Shown piece after piece: positions 50,899-60,802 of a DNA stretch of 64,000 bases. Position numbers and translations under genes: made by a program. Below the pieces are notes generated by a model. That model was not told the DNA's origin and made no database searches. It saw only the letters and a program-made list of their open reading frames with translations. Each line of letters begins with the position of its first letter. Position 1 is the stretch's first letter. Origin of the DNA: Jiella pelagia (GTDB lineage: Bacteria; Pseudomonadota; Alphaproteobacteria; Rhizobiales; Rhizobiaceae). The DNA is taken from NCBI RefSeq assembly GCF_026898155.1, contig NZ_CP114029.1, forward strand, positions 1,929,501-1,993,500, in the 5' to 3' direction.

Positions 50899-51771
50899 TC
50901 AGAGCATCGGCCGCCCACCCGTCACCTCGATCACCGCGCCGGTAATGTAGGTGGCGTCCTCCGAGGCGAGGAAGACATAGGCCCCGGCGAGTTCCGCCGG
51001 CTGGCCGGCTCGGCCGAGCGGCGTGTTCCCGCCGAAGCTCTTGACCTTTTCCTGCGGCATGGTCGAGGGGATCAAAGGCGTCCAGACCGGGCCGGGCGCG
51101 ACGGCATTCACCCTGATGCCGCGATCGGCGACCATCCGGCAGAGACCGGCGGTGAAGTTCTGGATGGCGCCCTTGGTCGTCGCATAGGCCAAAAGGCCCG
51201 GCGAGGGATCGGTGGAGTTGATCGAGGCGGTATTGATGATCGTGCCGCCGGGCTCCATCCGCGCCACCGCCCGCTTCGACAGGTAGAACATGCCATGGAT
51301 GTTGGTGCGGAAGGTCACGTCCCATTCGGTCGCGGAGATGTCCTCCGGCTTTTCGAAGGTCGCCTGGTGCGCGGCGTTGTTGATCAGGATGTCGAGGCGG
51401 CCGAACTCATCGAAAGCGCGGTCGATCAGGCCGTTGCAAAAGGTCTCGTCCTTGACGTCGCCGGGAACGAGAACCGCCTTGCGGCCGGCCTTCTCGACCC
51501 ATTCGGCCGTTTCCTTGGCGTCGTCGTGTTCGTCCCAATAGGCGATGATCACGTCGGCGCCCTCGCGCGCATAGGCGATGGCGATGGCGCGGCCGATGCC
51601 GGAATCGCCGCCGGTGATGATGGCGACCCGGTCCTTCAGTCGGCCGTGGCCCTCGTAGCTCTCTTCGCCATGGTCGGGCTTCGGCATCATCGCATCGGTG
51701 TCGCCGGGCATGTCCTGCTGCTGGGCGAGCTGCTCGGGGCGCGGGTAACAGTTTCTCGGATCGCGGGGCAT
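50899..51771 (-). CDS. SDR family oxidoreductase, general-stress type
   Basis: 290 residues. An N-terminal extension (PRDPRNCYPRPEQLAQQQDMPG) is typical of the YhdF/YdaD-like stress group. Cofactor loop IITGGDSGIGRAIAIAYAREGADV, LINNAAHQATF and active site NTASINSTD...LLAYATTKGA complete. NAD(P)H-dependent; substrate unknown. ATG 51771 has AGGAGG upstream. Confidence 0.92.
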   Translation of the reverse strand: MPRDPRNCYPRPEQLAQQQDMPGDTDAMMPKPDHGEESYEGHGRLKDRVAIITGGDSGIGRAIAIAYAREGADVIIAYWDEHDDAKETAEWVEKAGRKAVLVPGDVKDETFCNGLIDRAFDEFGRLDILINNAAHQATFEKPEDISATEWDVTFRTNIHGMFYLSKRAVARMEPGGTIINTASINSTDPSPGLLAYATTKGAIQNFTAGLCRMVADRGIRVNAVAPGPVWTPLIPSTMPQEKVKSFGGNTPLGRAGQPAELAGAYVFLASEDATYITGAVIEVTGGRPML

Positions 51772-52028
51772 GTTCGGACCTCCTGTTCGGATCGGGTTCT
51801 GGCAGGACCGGGGGGTGATGGCTGGTCGCGGCGGTGCCGGCGGCCGGCGCGGTTCCCGCCATGTCGCGTATCGACACCACAAGCCGGCGGTCGCGGCCCA
51901 TGTTCCACGCGGCGCGCGGGACATTCGCTAGCTGTGCACGATTCTCCCCGCGCCAATCGGTGTGTGCTTGCATGTTTCTTCCGAATCATGCATGAACGTG
52001 CACAACGTCGAAAGTTCGGAATAACGAG

Positions 52029-52805
52029 ATGCTCACCCGTGAAAGACAGGCCGCCATCGCCTCGCGCCTGACGCGCGACGGCAAGGTTCTGGCCGGCGAA
52101 CTGGCTTCTGACTTCGCGGTTTCGGAGGATACGATCCGCCGCGATCTCCGGGAGATGGCCTCGGCCGGGCTTTGCGAGCGGGTCTATGGCGGCGCCCTCG
52201 CCCGCCCCTCGGCACCCGTCCCGCCGCCGCTGCACGAACGGGCGCAGATCGCCGCGCCGCGGAAGAACGCTCTGGCCGCCGCGGCCGCCCGATATCTCGT
52301 CGACGGTGCAACGGTCTTCATCGACGCCGGCTCGGCCAATCTCGCCCTCGCCGCCCGGCTGCCGGTGGACCGGCGGCTGCGGATCGTCACCCATTCGCCG
52401 GCCGTCGCCCTCGCCGTTCCGCCCCGCGCCCAGCATCCGGTGACGCTGATCGGCGGGCGCTACGACGCCGAGACCGGCGCCTGCCTCGGCGCCGAGGCGC
52501 TCGGCGAGGTGGAGAGGCTGCGGCCGGACCTCCTCGTCCTGGGGGCCTGCGGCCTCGACGCCGTCGCCGGCGTCACCGCCTTCGATCCCGAGGACGCGGC
52601 GATCAAGCGGCATCTCGCTCGCAGCAGCGCTGCGATCATGGTTCTTGCAACCGCCGAAAAGCTCGGCACCGCGGCACCCTTCTTCGTCGTCGGCGTTGAA
52701 GCCGTCGGGCGGATCGTCACCGAAGCGGCGGCGAAAGGCCCGGCCTTCGACGCTCTCGGCGAGACCGGAGCCGAGATCGTCCTCGCCGACCCCTCCGGCC
52801 GCTGA
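52029..52805 (+). CDS. DeoR family transcriptional regulator
   Basis: 258 residues. N-terminal winged helix (LTRERQAAIASRLTRDGKVLAGELASDFAVSEDTIRRDLREM, GLCERVYGGAL), then the sugar-phosphate-binding DeoR domain (FIDAGSANLALAARL, VTLIGGRYDAETGA). It probably controls the MFS gene downstream and itself. An inverted pair TTCCGAA (51979-51985) / TTCGGAA (52015-52021) upstream could be an operator, but this is weak. Confidence 0.92.
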   Translation: MLTRERQAAIASRLTRDGKVLAGELASDFAVSEDTIRRDLREMASAGLCERVYGGALARPSAPVPPPLHERAQIAAPRKNALAAAAARYLVDGATVFIDAGSANLALAARLPVDRRLRIVTHSPAVALAVPPRAQHPVTLIGGRYDAETGACLGAEALGEVERLRPDLLVLGACGLDAVAGVTAFDPEDAAIKRHLARSSAAIMVLATAEKLGTAAPFFVVGVEAVGRIVTEAAAKGPAFDALGETGAEIVLADPSGR

Positions 52806-52861
52806 CCCGCCTCACGGCTATTCCATCAGTCTCCCACGCTTTCCCGAGTTCGGATCCCGTC

Positions 52862-54088
52862 ATGACCCTCGCCTCGCCGATCAGCCTCGGCCGCTTCCCG
52901 CCGGCCCGCCGCGCCGTGGCGCTGGCCTTCTTCGTCAACGGCTTCGGCATCGGCAGCTGGGCGCCGGAGGTGCCAATTCTGGCCGCCCGCCTCGACATCG
53001 GCGAGAAGACCATCGGCTTCCTGATCGTCGCCTTCGGCCTCGGCGGGATCCTGACGATGCCGCTGATTGCCAGAGCCATCGGCCGCCTCGGCTCCCGCCC
53101 GCCGATGCTTCTGACGCATTTCTTCGCGGCCTTCGCCTTTCCGGCGCTGATCATTGCGCCCAGTCTCGGCTTCGCCTTCGTAGCGATCTTCCTGTTCGGC
53201 GCGATGTTCGCCGGTATGGACGCGGCGATGAACGCCAATGCCATCACCCTCGAACGCCACATGGACCGGGCGATCATGTCGTCGAGCCACGGCTTCTGGT
53301 CGGTCGGCGGATTCGTCGGCGCCGGTGCCGGCGGGCCGATCATCGCCGCCTTCGGATATCAGACCCATGCCGCCGTCGTGGCAGCGGTCATCCTGATCTG
53401 CTTTGCCTTCGTCTGGAAGATGGCCCGCGACGACCGCGCCGCCTCTGCGGTGAAGTCGGGCGAAGCTCCGGCGAGGCGCCCCGATGCCAGAACGAAAGCG
53501 GCTTCCGCCTACAGTCCGGCCGCTCTCTTCAGTGCCGTTGCCATCGGTCTCTTCGCCCTCGTCGCCATGCTGCCCGAGGGCGGCACGATCGACTGGAGCG
53601 CGCTCTATCTGAAGACCGAGCTCGGCGCCGACACGGCGACCTCCGGCTTCGCCCTGGCGGCCTTTTCCGCCGCCATGGCGATCTTCCGCTTTCTCGGCGA
53701 CGACATCCGCAACCGGCTCGGCGCGGTGAAGACGGTGCGGCTCTTCGCCTTCGTCGCCGCCTGCGGCCTCCTTCTCGCGGGCCTTGCCGATCACCTCCTC
53801 GTCGCCCTCGCCGGCTTCGCGCTGGCCGGCATCGGCCTTGCCAACATCGTGCCGATCGCCTTTTCCGCCGCCGGCAACGTCAAGGGACTGCCCGATGGCA
53901 CGGGCATCTCGATCGCCACCGCCATCGGCTATTCCGGCGGCCTGATGGCGCCCTCGGTCATCGGCTTCATCGCCGAGCATGTCGGCCTCGCCACCGTCTA
54001 TCTCGGCATGGCGGGGCTGCTCGCCATCGTCCTCATCCTCTCCGGCATGATGGCCGGCGCAGATCGGGAAGTCGCCGCGACGCCGTGA
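52862..54088 (+). CDS. MFS transporter
   Basis: 408 residues, twelve helices: ALAFFVNGFGIGSWAPEVPILAARL at the start, a repeat of small-residue helices, then SSHGFWSVGGFVGAGAGG and FSAAGNVKGLPDGTGISIATAIGYSGGLMAPSVIGFIA. It belongs to the group of YbjJ-like/fucose-permease-like MFS proteins. Substrate unknown. It follows the DeoR regulator, which suggests a sugar or sugar derivative. Confidence 0.9.
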   Translation: MTLASPISLGRFPPARRAVALAFFVNGFGIGSWAPEVPILAARLDIGEKTIGFLIVAFGLGGILTMPLIARAIGRLGSRPPMLLTHFFAAFAFPALIIAPSLGFAFVAIFLFGAMFAGMDAAMNANAITLERHMDRAIMSSSHGFWSVGGFVGAGAGGPIIAAFGYQTHAAVVAAVILICFAFVWKMARDDRAASAVKSGEAPARRPDARTKAASAYSPAALFSAVAIGLFALVAMLPEGGTIDWSALYLKTELGADTATSGFALAAFSAAMAIFRFLGDDIRNRLGAVKTVRLFAFVAACGLLLAGLADHLLVALAGFALAGIGLANIVPIAFSAAGNVKGLPDGTGISIATAIGYSGGLMAPSVIGFIAEHVGLATVYLGMAGLLAIVLILSGMMAGADREVAATP

Positions 54089-54127
54089 TTTGCGGGGCGA
54101 AGAACGTCACCCGCGGCAGGCAAGGCA

Positions 54128-55747
54128 TCAGCGCCGCCTGGCATCCTCCAGCATCATCTCGGCGCCCTTGTCGGCGATCATGATGGTGGGGGAATTGGTG
54201 TTGCCGGAGGTGATCGCCGGCATCACCGAGGCGTCGATCACCCGCAGCCCCTCAATGCCACGCACCCGCAGCCTTTCGTCGAGAACGGCCATCGCGTCGT
54301 CGCCCGTCCCCATCTTCGCCGTGCCGACCGGATGGAAGATCGTCGTGCCGAGGTCGCCGGCCGCGACCAGCATCTCCTCCTGCGAGGCGATATGGGCACC
54401 GGGCTTGTATTCCTCCGGCCGGTAGGCCTCCATCGGCTTCTGGAAGACGATTTTTCGCGCCCATTTGAGGGAATCGACGGCAACGCGCCGGTCGGCCTCC
54501 GTCGACAGATAGTTCGGCCGGATGTCCGGCTGGTCCTCGGGCAAGGGCCCGCTGAGATGGATCGAGCCGCGGCTCGTCGGGCGAAGGTTGCAGACGCTGG
54601 CGGTGAAGGCGCCGAAGCGGTGCAGGCCCTGGCCCCAGTCGTCGAGCGACAGCGGCTGGAAATGAAATTCCAGATTGGCGGTCTCGTATTCCGGCGATGA
54701 TTTGACGAAGGCGCCGACCTGGCTCGGCGCCATGGTCAGCGGCCCCTTGCGAAACAGCGCGTAATTGACGCCCATCATCGCGCGCGAGACGAGGTTCCAA
54801 TATTCGGTGTTCAGCGTCTTGATGCCGTTCACCTTGTAGATCGGCCGGATCTGCAGGTGATCCTGCAGGTTCTCGCCGACCCCCGGCAGATGCTGGACGA
54901 CGTCGATGCCATGGGCGGCGAGCCGCTCGCCGTTGCCGATGCCGGAGCGCTCCAGGATCAGCGGCGAGCCGACGGCGCCGGCCGAAAGCACCGCCTCGCC
55001 GCGGACACCGGCCCGGTGTGTCGCGCCGTCCTTGCGGTAGACGACGGCGGTCACCCGGCCGTCCGTCACCTCGACCCGGTCGATCGAGACGCCGGTCTCG
55101 ACCTTGAGATTCGGACGTTTCAGTATCGGCTTCAGGAAGCCGCGCGCCGCGCTCCAGCGCCGGCCGCCCTTCTGGTTCACCTGGAAATAGGACGAGCCGG
55201 TGTTGTCGCCGGTGTTGAAGTCGGGGATCTTCGGAACGCCAGCGGCCTCCGCCGCGTCGCGGATACGGTCGAGGATGTCCCACTTCACCCGCGGATGCTC
55301 GACCCGCCACTCGCCGCCGGTGCCGTGAAAATCGTTGCCGCCCTCGACGTGATCCTCGACCCGCTTGAACACCGGCAGGACGTCGTCCCAGCCCCAGCCC
55401 GTCAGGCCGAGCTGGCGCCAGTGGTCGTAGTCGGCGGCCTGGCCGCGCATGTAGATCATCGCGTTGATCGCCGAGGAGCCGCCGAGCGTCTTGCCGCGCG
55501 GATAGGCCAGCGAGCGGCCGTTCAGCCCCGCCTCCTCGGCGGTGCGGAACATCCAGTCGGCGCGGGGATTGCCGATGGCGAAGAGATAGCCGACCGGGAT
55601 GTGGAACCAGATCCAGCCGTCCTTGCCGCCGCCCTCCAGCAAGAGCACCCGGTTCTTCGGATCCGCCGAGAGCCGGTTGGCGAGCACGCAGCCGGCCGAG
55701 CCCGCCCCGGCGACGACATAGTCGAAGGTCTCGATGCTTTCCGTCAT
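54128..55747 (-). CDS. GMC family oxidoreductase (choline dehydrogenase-like)
   Basis: 539 residues, FAD protein: dinucleotide motif VVAGAGSAGCVLANRLS at the N-terminus, PRGKTLGGSSAINAMIYMRG, AGAVGSPLILERSGIG, and the active-site region IFHPVGTAKMG with NTNSPTIMIADKGAEMML at the end. It oxidises an alcohol; choline or a polyalcohol is possible. ATG 55747 with GGAGGAAG upstream. Convergent with the MFS gene. Confidence 0.92.
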   Translation of the reverse strand: MTESIETFDYVVAGAGSAGCVLANRLSADPKNRVLLLEGGGKDGWIWFHIPVGYLFAIGNPRADWMFRTAEEAGLNGRSLAYPRGKTLGGSSAINAMIYMRGQAADYDHWRQLGLTGWGWDDVLPVFKRVEDHVEGGNDFHGTGGEWRVEHPRVKWDILDRIRDAAEAAGVPKIPDFNTGDNTGSSYFQVNQKGGRRWSAARGFLKPILKRPNLKVETGVSIDRVEVTDGRVTAVVYRKDGATHRAGVRGEAVLSAGAVGSPLILERSGIGNGERLAAHGIDVVQHLPGVGENLQDHLQIRPIYKVNGIKTLNTEYWNLVSRAMMGVNYALFRKGPLTMAPSQVGAFVKSSPEYETANLEFHFQPLSLDDWGQGLHRFGAFTASVCNLRPTSRGSIHLSGPLPEDQPDIRPNYLSTEADRRVAVDSLKWARKIVFQKPMEAYRPEEYKPGAHIASQEEMLVAAGDLGTTIFHPVGTAKMGTGDDAMAVLDERLRVRGIEGLRVIDASVMPAITSGNTNSPTIMIADKGAEMMLEDARRR

Positions 55748-55916
55748 GCTTCCTCCCCACCCGGCGGAATCTGTCGCATAGACCCCGCACCCTGCCAAGA
55801 CTAGGCGGCCCGGCAACGCGCGCCCCCGTCGTCGCTCCGGCTGAACCGGTGTCCGAGGACTTGCCGAAGACGCGCCCGGGGGCGACTTTGGCCGGGACGA
55901 GCCGGAGCCAGAAGCG

Positions 55917-56603
55917 ATGTGCAACCTTTATTCCGTCACCAAGGGCCAGCAGGCGATTCGCGAATTCACCCGGGCGATGCGCGACAGGACAGGCAACCTC
56001 CCGTCGCTGCCCGGCGTCTTCCCCGATTACGCCGCGCCGGTGGTGCGCAACATCGAGGGCGAGCGCGAGCTGACGATGATGCGCTGGGGCATGCCCTCGC
56101 CGGCCTTCGTCTTGAAAAACCGCAAGGCCGATCCCGGCGTCACCAACATCCGCAACGTCAAGAGCCCGCACTGGCGCCGCTGGCTTTCGCCGGAGCATCG
56201 CTGCGTCGTCCCGTTCACCAGCTTTTCCGAATATGAGGACCGGGCGGGCAAGAAAGTGCCGGTCTGGTTCGCCCTGTCGAGGGACCGCCCGCTCGCCGTC
56301 TTCGCCGGCATCTGGACCGAGTGGACCAGCGTCAGGAAGGTCAAGGAGGGCGAAGTGACGGCCGACCTCTTCGGCTTCCTCACCTCGGAACCCAACCTCG
56401 AAGTCGGTCGCGTCCACCCCAAGGCGATGCCGGTGATCCTGACAGAGCCGGCCGAGATCGATCTGTGGCTCTCGGCACCCTGGGCGGAAGCCGCCACGCT
56501 CCAGCGGCCACTCGCCGATGGAGCGCTTCAGATCGTGGCGGAGGGAGCGCGGGAGGATGGCGCGGAGGCTGCGGCGGAGCCGGCCCAGCCGCGGCTGCTG
56601 TGA
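55917..56603 (+). CDS. SOS response-associated peptidase (SRAP/YedK family)
   Basis: 228 residues. It starts MCNLYSVTKG, so Cys2 becomes the N-terminal nucleophile after methionine removal. EHRCVVPFTSFSEY and VHPKAMPVIL complete the active site. SRAP proteins crosslink to abasic sites in single-stranded DNA and shield them. The usual GFYEW motif is here SFSEYED, a subgroup variant. Stand-alone gene, divergent from the GMC gene. Confidence 0.92.
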   Translation: MCNLYSVTKGQQAIREFTRAMRDRTGNLPSLPGVFPDYAAPVVRNIEGERELTMMRWGMPSPAFVLKNRKADPGVTNIRNVKSPHWRRWLSPEHRCVVPFTSFSEYEDRAGKKVPVWFALSRDRPLAVFAGIWTEWTSVRKVKEGEVTADLFGFLTSEPNLEVGRVHPKAMPVILTEPAEIDLWLSAPWAEAATLQRPLADGALQIVAEGAREDGAEAAAEPAQPRLL

Positions 56604-56708
56604 GCGCGCTGGGAACACACTGCCCGTGGCGAGACGTCGCAATGCTGACATCATCTCCGGTGCATAGCTGTCTGTGTATTCACTCTTTGTTCCCCAAGGA
56701 AGAACCGC

Positions 56709-57323
56709 ATGCAAGGCCGTTTCAAACTCTACTTCAATCCCCGGAGCCGCTCTACCGTGGTGCGCTGGATGCTGAACGAGGTCGGCGCCGAGTACGATCT
56801 CGTTCCGATCGACTTCGAGAAGGGCGAGAACCGCACGCCGGAATTCCTCGCGCTCAATCCGATGGGCAAGCTGCCGACGCTCCTCCTGCCGGACGGTACG
56901 GTGATGACCGAGACGGCGGCGATCCTCGCCCATCTCGCCGACTGCTTTCCCGAGGCCGGCCTCGCCCCGGCGGTCGGCACCAGCGAACGGGCCAACTATT
57001 ATCGCTGGCTGCTCTTCTCGCCCTCCTGCCTCGAACCGGCGGGCGTCGACGCGATGATGCGCAAGGATGCCGAGCCGCTGCCGAAGATGGCGGTCGGCTG
57101 GGGCAGCTACGATGACGTCATCGACACGATCGAGCAGCGCCTTGAGGCTGCTCCGTATGTCACCGGCGAAACCGTCACCGCCGCCGATATCGCCCTCGGC
57201 GCGACGCTGCAGTATTTCACCATGTTCGGCGCACCGCGTGTCAAGGACAGCAGCCTGATCCAGGGCTTCATCGCCCGGCTGACCGAGCGCGAGGCGTTCA
57301 AGCGCGGGCAGGCGCCCGCCTGA
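56709..57323 (+). CDS. Glutathione S-transferase family protein
   Basis: 204 residues: N-terminal thioredoxin-like domain (FKLYFNPRSRSTVVRWMLNEVGAEYDLVPIDF, LNPMGKLPTLLLPDG, MTETAAILAHLAD) and an all-helical C-terminal domain ending with EREAFKRGQA. The first serines (R-S-R-S) are the likely catalytic ones. Substrate unknown. Confidence 0.92.
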   Translation: MQGRFKLYFNPRSRSTVVRWMLNEVGAEYDLVPIDFEKGENRTPEFLALNPMGKLPTLLLPDGTVMTETAAILAHLADCFPEAGLAPAVGTSERANYYRWLLFSPSCLEPAGVDAMMRKDAEPLPKMAVGWGSYDDVIDTIEQRLEAAPYVTGETVTAADIALGATLQYFTMFGAPRVKDSSLIQGFIARLTEREAFKRGQAPA

Positions 57324-57427
57324 GGTTTCCGCTGCGTTCCCGGCGACGGGCGACACGGCCGGCACATTGCCATCGTGACGCTTGCCGCATTGACACCTCG
57401 TCCGGCCCCGCGCATCTCACCTGACAG

Positions 57428-57466
57428 TACCAGCGGCCCGGGAGAATGACTCCCGGGCCGCTGGTA
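57428..57466. terminator. Perfect 16-bp hairpin between GST and FMN-binding genes
   Basis: Left arm 57428-57443, right arm 57451-57466, exact complements, loop GAATGAC. No T-run on either side, so it could be a terminator with weak tail or another RNA/DNA structure. It lies about 105 bases after the GST stop. Confidence 0.5.
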
Positions 57467-57569
57467 TGAAGCCCGCGCGGCGCTTGAGCGTAAACCCCTT
57501 GGCGCCGGTCAAGGACCGGGGCCGACGGTATAAGTCATGCAGATGAACACGCGAGGGGGATCCGTCACG

Positions 57570-58181
57570 ATGAGCGACACCATCATCCGGTCGGTCGAAC
57601 AACTCGAGGCCCATTATGGCAAGGTCATCCCCGCCGCCTGGACGAAGGAAATCGACCACCTCAACGCCCACTACCGCGCTCTCGTCGCCGCTTCGCCCTT
57701 CGTGCTGGTGGCAAGCGTCGGGCCGGAAGGGCTCGACTGTTCGCCGCGCGGCGATCAGGCCGGCTTCGTCGCCATCGAGGACGATCGCACGCTGCTCCTC
57801 CCCGACCGGCCGGGCAACAACCGGGTCGACACGCTGTCGAACATCGTCCGCGATCCGCGCGTGGCGCTGCTCTTCCTCATCCCCGGCGTCGGCGAGACGC
57901 TCCGGGTGAACGGCACCGCCGAGGTCGACACGGCACCGGCACTGCTCGAGCGTTTCGCGATCAACGGCAAGCTGCCGCGCAGCGTCGTGCGCATTCACGT
58001 CCACAGCGTCTACTTCCAGTGCCAGATGGCCTTGGCGCGCTCCGGCCTGTGGGACCCGTCGCAGCATGTCGACCGCGCAACGCTGCCCTCGGTCGGCGAG
58101 ATGATCGGCACGATCATCGAGGATCTCGGCGCGGAGAAGGATGGCGCCCTTCCACGCGCCCGGTCGAGCCGGACGGCCTAG
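57570..58181 (+). CDS. Pyridoxamine 5'-phosphate oxidase family, FMN-binding protein
   Basis: 203 residues. Split-barrel flavin fold: ASPFVLVASVGPEGLDCSPRGDQAGFVAIEDDRTLLLPDRPGNNRVDTLSNIVRDPRVALLFLIPG, then VRIHVHSVYFQCQMALARSGLW. This matches a common MSMEG_1061-type subgroup, probably FMN-dependent; substrate unknown. ATG 57570 is preferred with GAGGGGGA upstream; ATG 57537 is an alternative. Confidence 0.88.
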   Translation: MSDTIIRSVEQLEAHYGKVIPAAWTKEIDHLNAHYRALVAASPFVLVASVGPEGLDCSPRGDQAGFVAIEDDRTLLLPDRPGNNRVDTLSNIVRDPRVALLFLIPGVGETLRVNGTAEVDTAPALLERFAINGKLPRSVVRIHVHSVYFQCQMALARSGLWDPSQHVDRATLPSVGEMIGTIIEDLGAEKDGALPRARSSRTA

Positions 58182-58232
58182 CCGATACGGTCAGCCGGAA
58201 CGCTCTGGCCTTGACGATCCGGCAGCCGGCGA

Positions 58233-58599
58233 TCAGCCCTCGCGGCGCAGACCCTTGGCCTTCAATTCGTCGAGATAGCCCTGCCAGCGCGCATCCTTTT
58301 CCCGGCCGAGTTCGGAAAGGTAGCTCCAGGAGAACAATCCGGTGTCGTGGCCGTCGGCAAAGACGATCCGCACCGCATAGTGGCCGATCGGCTGGATGTC
58401 GCGGATGGTGATGTCGATCTTGCCGGAAATGGTCTTGCGGTCGGCCTCCGAATGGCCGCGCACTTCGGCCGAGGGCGACAGGACCCGCAGCATCTCGGCG
58501 GAAAATTCGTCCCGCGCGCCATCCGCCCAGACGACGGTCAGCATGCGCTTGTCCTTTGCGACCCTGAGCCTCGCTCGGTGCTTCGGTCCTTGCATTCAT
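58233..58599 (-). CDS. DUF971 family protein (probably frameshifted at GAGCCTC near the start)
   Basis: About 121 residues: LRVAKDKRMLTVVWADGARDEFSAEMLRVLSPSAEV, then IRDIQPIGHYAVRIVFADGHDTGLFSWSYLSELG, the whole DUF971 domain. DUF971 proteins are often linked to iron-sulfur or molybdenum cofactor biology. ATG 58599 gives MNARTEAPSE and then a break at 58566-58572. Removing one base joins PSE to LRVAKDK and gives 122 codons. In the sequence as given, ATG 58595 opens the main frame with a different N-terminus. Divergent from moaA. Confidence 0.85.
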
Positions 58600-58766
58600 G
58601 ATGACCCCCATCCCTTCGTATCGATCGAACCAGCCCTTGGGCATGCGCTTACGAAACTGATTCCCATGGGCTCATTCGGCAAACCCGCTTGACCCTCGGC
58701 ACCCGGACTTCCACATTCGAGGGCCTGATTGCAAGCAGACCACCGCCCGAAGGACGAGATTAGAAC

Positions 58767-59831
58767 ATGGCGATTGCCCGCGACATCGCAGACCGTCCGG
58801 GAGCTGCGGCAACACCCGCGCGGCCCGCTCCCCTTGGCGAAATGATTGATCCGTTCGGCCGGGCGATCACCTATCTCAGGATCTCCGTCACCGACCGCTG
58901 CGACTTCCGCTGTGTCTACTGCATGGCGGAGGACATGACCTTCCTGCCAAAGCGCGATCTCCTCACCCTCGAGGAACTCGACCGACTGTCGACCGCCTTT
59001 GTCGAAAAGGGCGTCAGGAAGCTGCGCCTCACCGGCGGCGAGCCGCTGGTCCGGCGCAACATCATGCATCTGATCCGCTCGCTGTCGCGCCATCTTCAGA
59101 GCGGCGCGCTGGACGAGCTGACCATCACCACCAACGGCTCGCAGCTGGAACGTTTTGCCGCCGAGCTGGCCGATTGCGGCGTGAAGCGCATCAACGTCTC
59201 GCTGGACACGCTGAACCCCGACAAGTTCAAGGAAATCACCCGCTGGGGCGACTACGCCAAGGTCATGGCCGGCATCAAGGCGGCGCAGGCCGCCGGCATC
59301 AAGATCAAGCTCAACGCCGTGGCGCTGAAGGGCTTCAACGACGGTGAAATCCCCTCGATGCTGGAATGGGCCCATGGCGAGGGCATGGATCTGACGCTGA
59401 TCGAGACGATGCCGCTGGGCGAGATCGACGGCGACCGGACAGACCAGTATCTGCCGCTCTCGGCGGTTCGCGCGGGCCTTTCCGAGCGCTTCACCCTCAC
59501 CGACATTCCCTACAAGACCGGCGGCCCCGCCCGCTATGTCGAGGTGAAGGAAACCGGCGGCCGGCTCGGCTTCATCACCCCGCTCACCCACAATTTCTGC
59601 GAAAGCTGCAACCGCGTCCGCCTGACCTGCACCGGCACCCTCTACATGTGCCTCGGCCAGGAAGACGCCGCCGACCTCAGGGCGCCGCTCCGGGCGTCGG
59701 AAGGCAACGAACTCCTGTCGAATGCCATCGACGAGGCGATCGGCAGGAAACCGAAGGGCCACGACTTCATTATCGATCGAGAGACGCGCAAGCCTGCCGT
59801 CTCGCGACATATGAGCGTGACCGGAGGATAA
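58767..59831 (+). CDS. moaA: GTP 3',8-cyclase MoaA
   Basis: 354 residues, radical SAM enzyme. N-terminal cluster C45-x3-C49-x2-C52 in [26 protein letters not shown], and the C-terminal cluster [21 protein letters not shown]. With MoaC it turns GTP into the pterin of molybdenum cofactor. Carries an extra 25-residue N-terminus. mobA lies 3 kb downstream on the same strand. Confidence 0.97.
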   Translation: MAIARDIADRPGAAATPARPAPLGEMIDPFGRAITYLRISVTDRCDFRCVYCMAEDMTFLPKRDLLTLEELDRLSTAFVEKGVRKLRLTGGEPLVRRNIMHLIRSLSRHLQSGALDELTITTNGSQLERFAAELADCGVKRINVSLDTLNPDKFKEITRWGDYAKVMAGIKAAQAAGIKIKLNAVALKGFNDGEIPSMLEWAHGEGMDLTLIETMPLGEIDGDRTDQYLPLSAVRAGLSERFTLTDIPYKTGGPARYVEVKETGGRLGFITPLTHNFCESCNRVRLTCTGTLYMCLGQEDAADLRAPLRASEGNELLSNAIDEAIGRKPKGHDFIIDRETRKPAVSRHMSVTGG

Positions 59832-59834
59832 GGC

Positions 59835-60314
59835 ATGTCGAAATCTCGCTATTCACTGGCGGCGGCCGTTGGCCTTGCCGCAGCGATCCTGTGCGGACCT
59901 TCGCTGGCCGATCAGGTGACCTACGAGAACGAGCGCTTCGGCACAAAGGCGAGCTTTCCTTCCGAAGCCTTTCCGCAGCGGCTGCCGGCGCCCGTCGAGG
60001 GCGACGGTTTTGGCTGGGCTTCTCCGGATGGCGCGCAGATCTTCATCTATGCCCGCCAGAACAGTGGTGGCGAAACGCCGTCCTCGATCATCCGCGACCG
60101 TGACCGGGTCGACAACGTCACATATGACGCTTCTGGTCGCCGATGGGCGGTCGTTTCGGGCTATCGCGACGGCAAGGTCTTCTACGAGCGCTACATCTTT
60201 CGCGGCAATCTCATCCATTCTGTCGCGATCCGCTACCCGCAGGATGAGCGCGCCACATACGACAAGCTGGTCGGCCCGGTGACGATGACGCTGAAAGGCC
60301 CGTCAGGCAGCTGA
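59835..60314 (+). CDS. Hypothetical periplasmic protein
   Basis: 159 residues with signal peptide (MSKSRYSLAAAVGLAAAILCGPSLA), then a compact domain VTYENERFGTKASFPSEAFPQ...VVSGYRDGKVFYERYIFRG...LIHSVAIRYPQDERATYDKLV. No known catalytic motif. Similar small secreted proteins are common in Hyphomicrobiales. Start three bases after the moaA stop, so likely co-transcribed. Confidence 0.8.
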   Translation: MSKSRYSLAAAVGLAAAILCGPSLADQVTYENERFGTKASFPSEAFPQRLPAPVEGDGFGWASPDGAQIFIYARQNSGGETPSSIIRDRDRVDNVTYDASGRRWAVVSGYRDGKVFYERYIFRGNLIHSVAIRYPQDERATYDKLVGPVTMTLKGPSGS

Positions 60315-60802
60315 GCGAGAGTGGGCCGGAGCGCGGCTCACTCCAAAAGTTGTCCGCAAGTGAGGACGGAACCCTCTCAGGCTTTCGCGGGAGACCGATG
60401 AGCCTGAATGGCGGTTCGCAGATTTGTCTGTGCTTGCGGCAGATCGGCATAGACCACGGACGACGGATCAACCGGCACCAGCTGATTTTTTTGGCTCCAT
60501 GTCTTCACCGGGAAATCTTCTTCGCAGGGCCGCAGGGCAAGCGTCGCGAGGATGCGCCTGTCGGGCCAGTTGGCCAGCGTCTCTATCGCGGCCTGGCGGA
60601 AGCGGATAGATCGAAGCTCATCCCTGTTCCTCCCTGAACAGGAGACCTTTCACGTCGACGTTCAGCCTTGAGACGACAAGTTGCCAAACAAGCCGCTGCT
60701 CTCCTGGGCCGTGAAGAGATCAGCTTGGATCGACATCCGGGCCCGTCTTCATGACCGCATGATCTTCCCTGAACACCAGCTCCTGCTCTTTGCGATCATG
60801 CT
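60315..60802. other. Gene-poor region
   Basis: About 490 bases. Reading frames at 60350-60637 and 60681-60875 on the plus strand lack family resemblance and convincing binding sites, so I leave them out. A remnant of a gene is possible; no repeat or RNA is evident. Confidence 0.4.

Noticed and set aside
54252..57365. A minus-strand open frame of over 1000 codons
   Set aside because: It is a shadow of the GMC oxidoreductase, SRAP and GST genes in another frame. Its sequence is arginine/glycine-rich without any family motif, as expected in high-GC DNA.
60350..60637. Possible small gene on the plus strand
   Set aside because: No family resemblance, no good ribosome-binding site, and amino-acid composition typical of non-coding frames.
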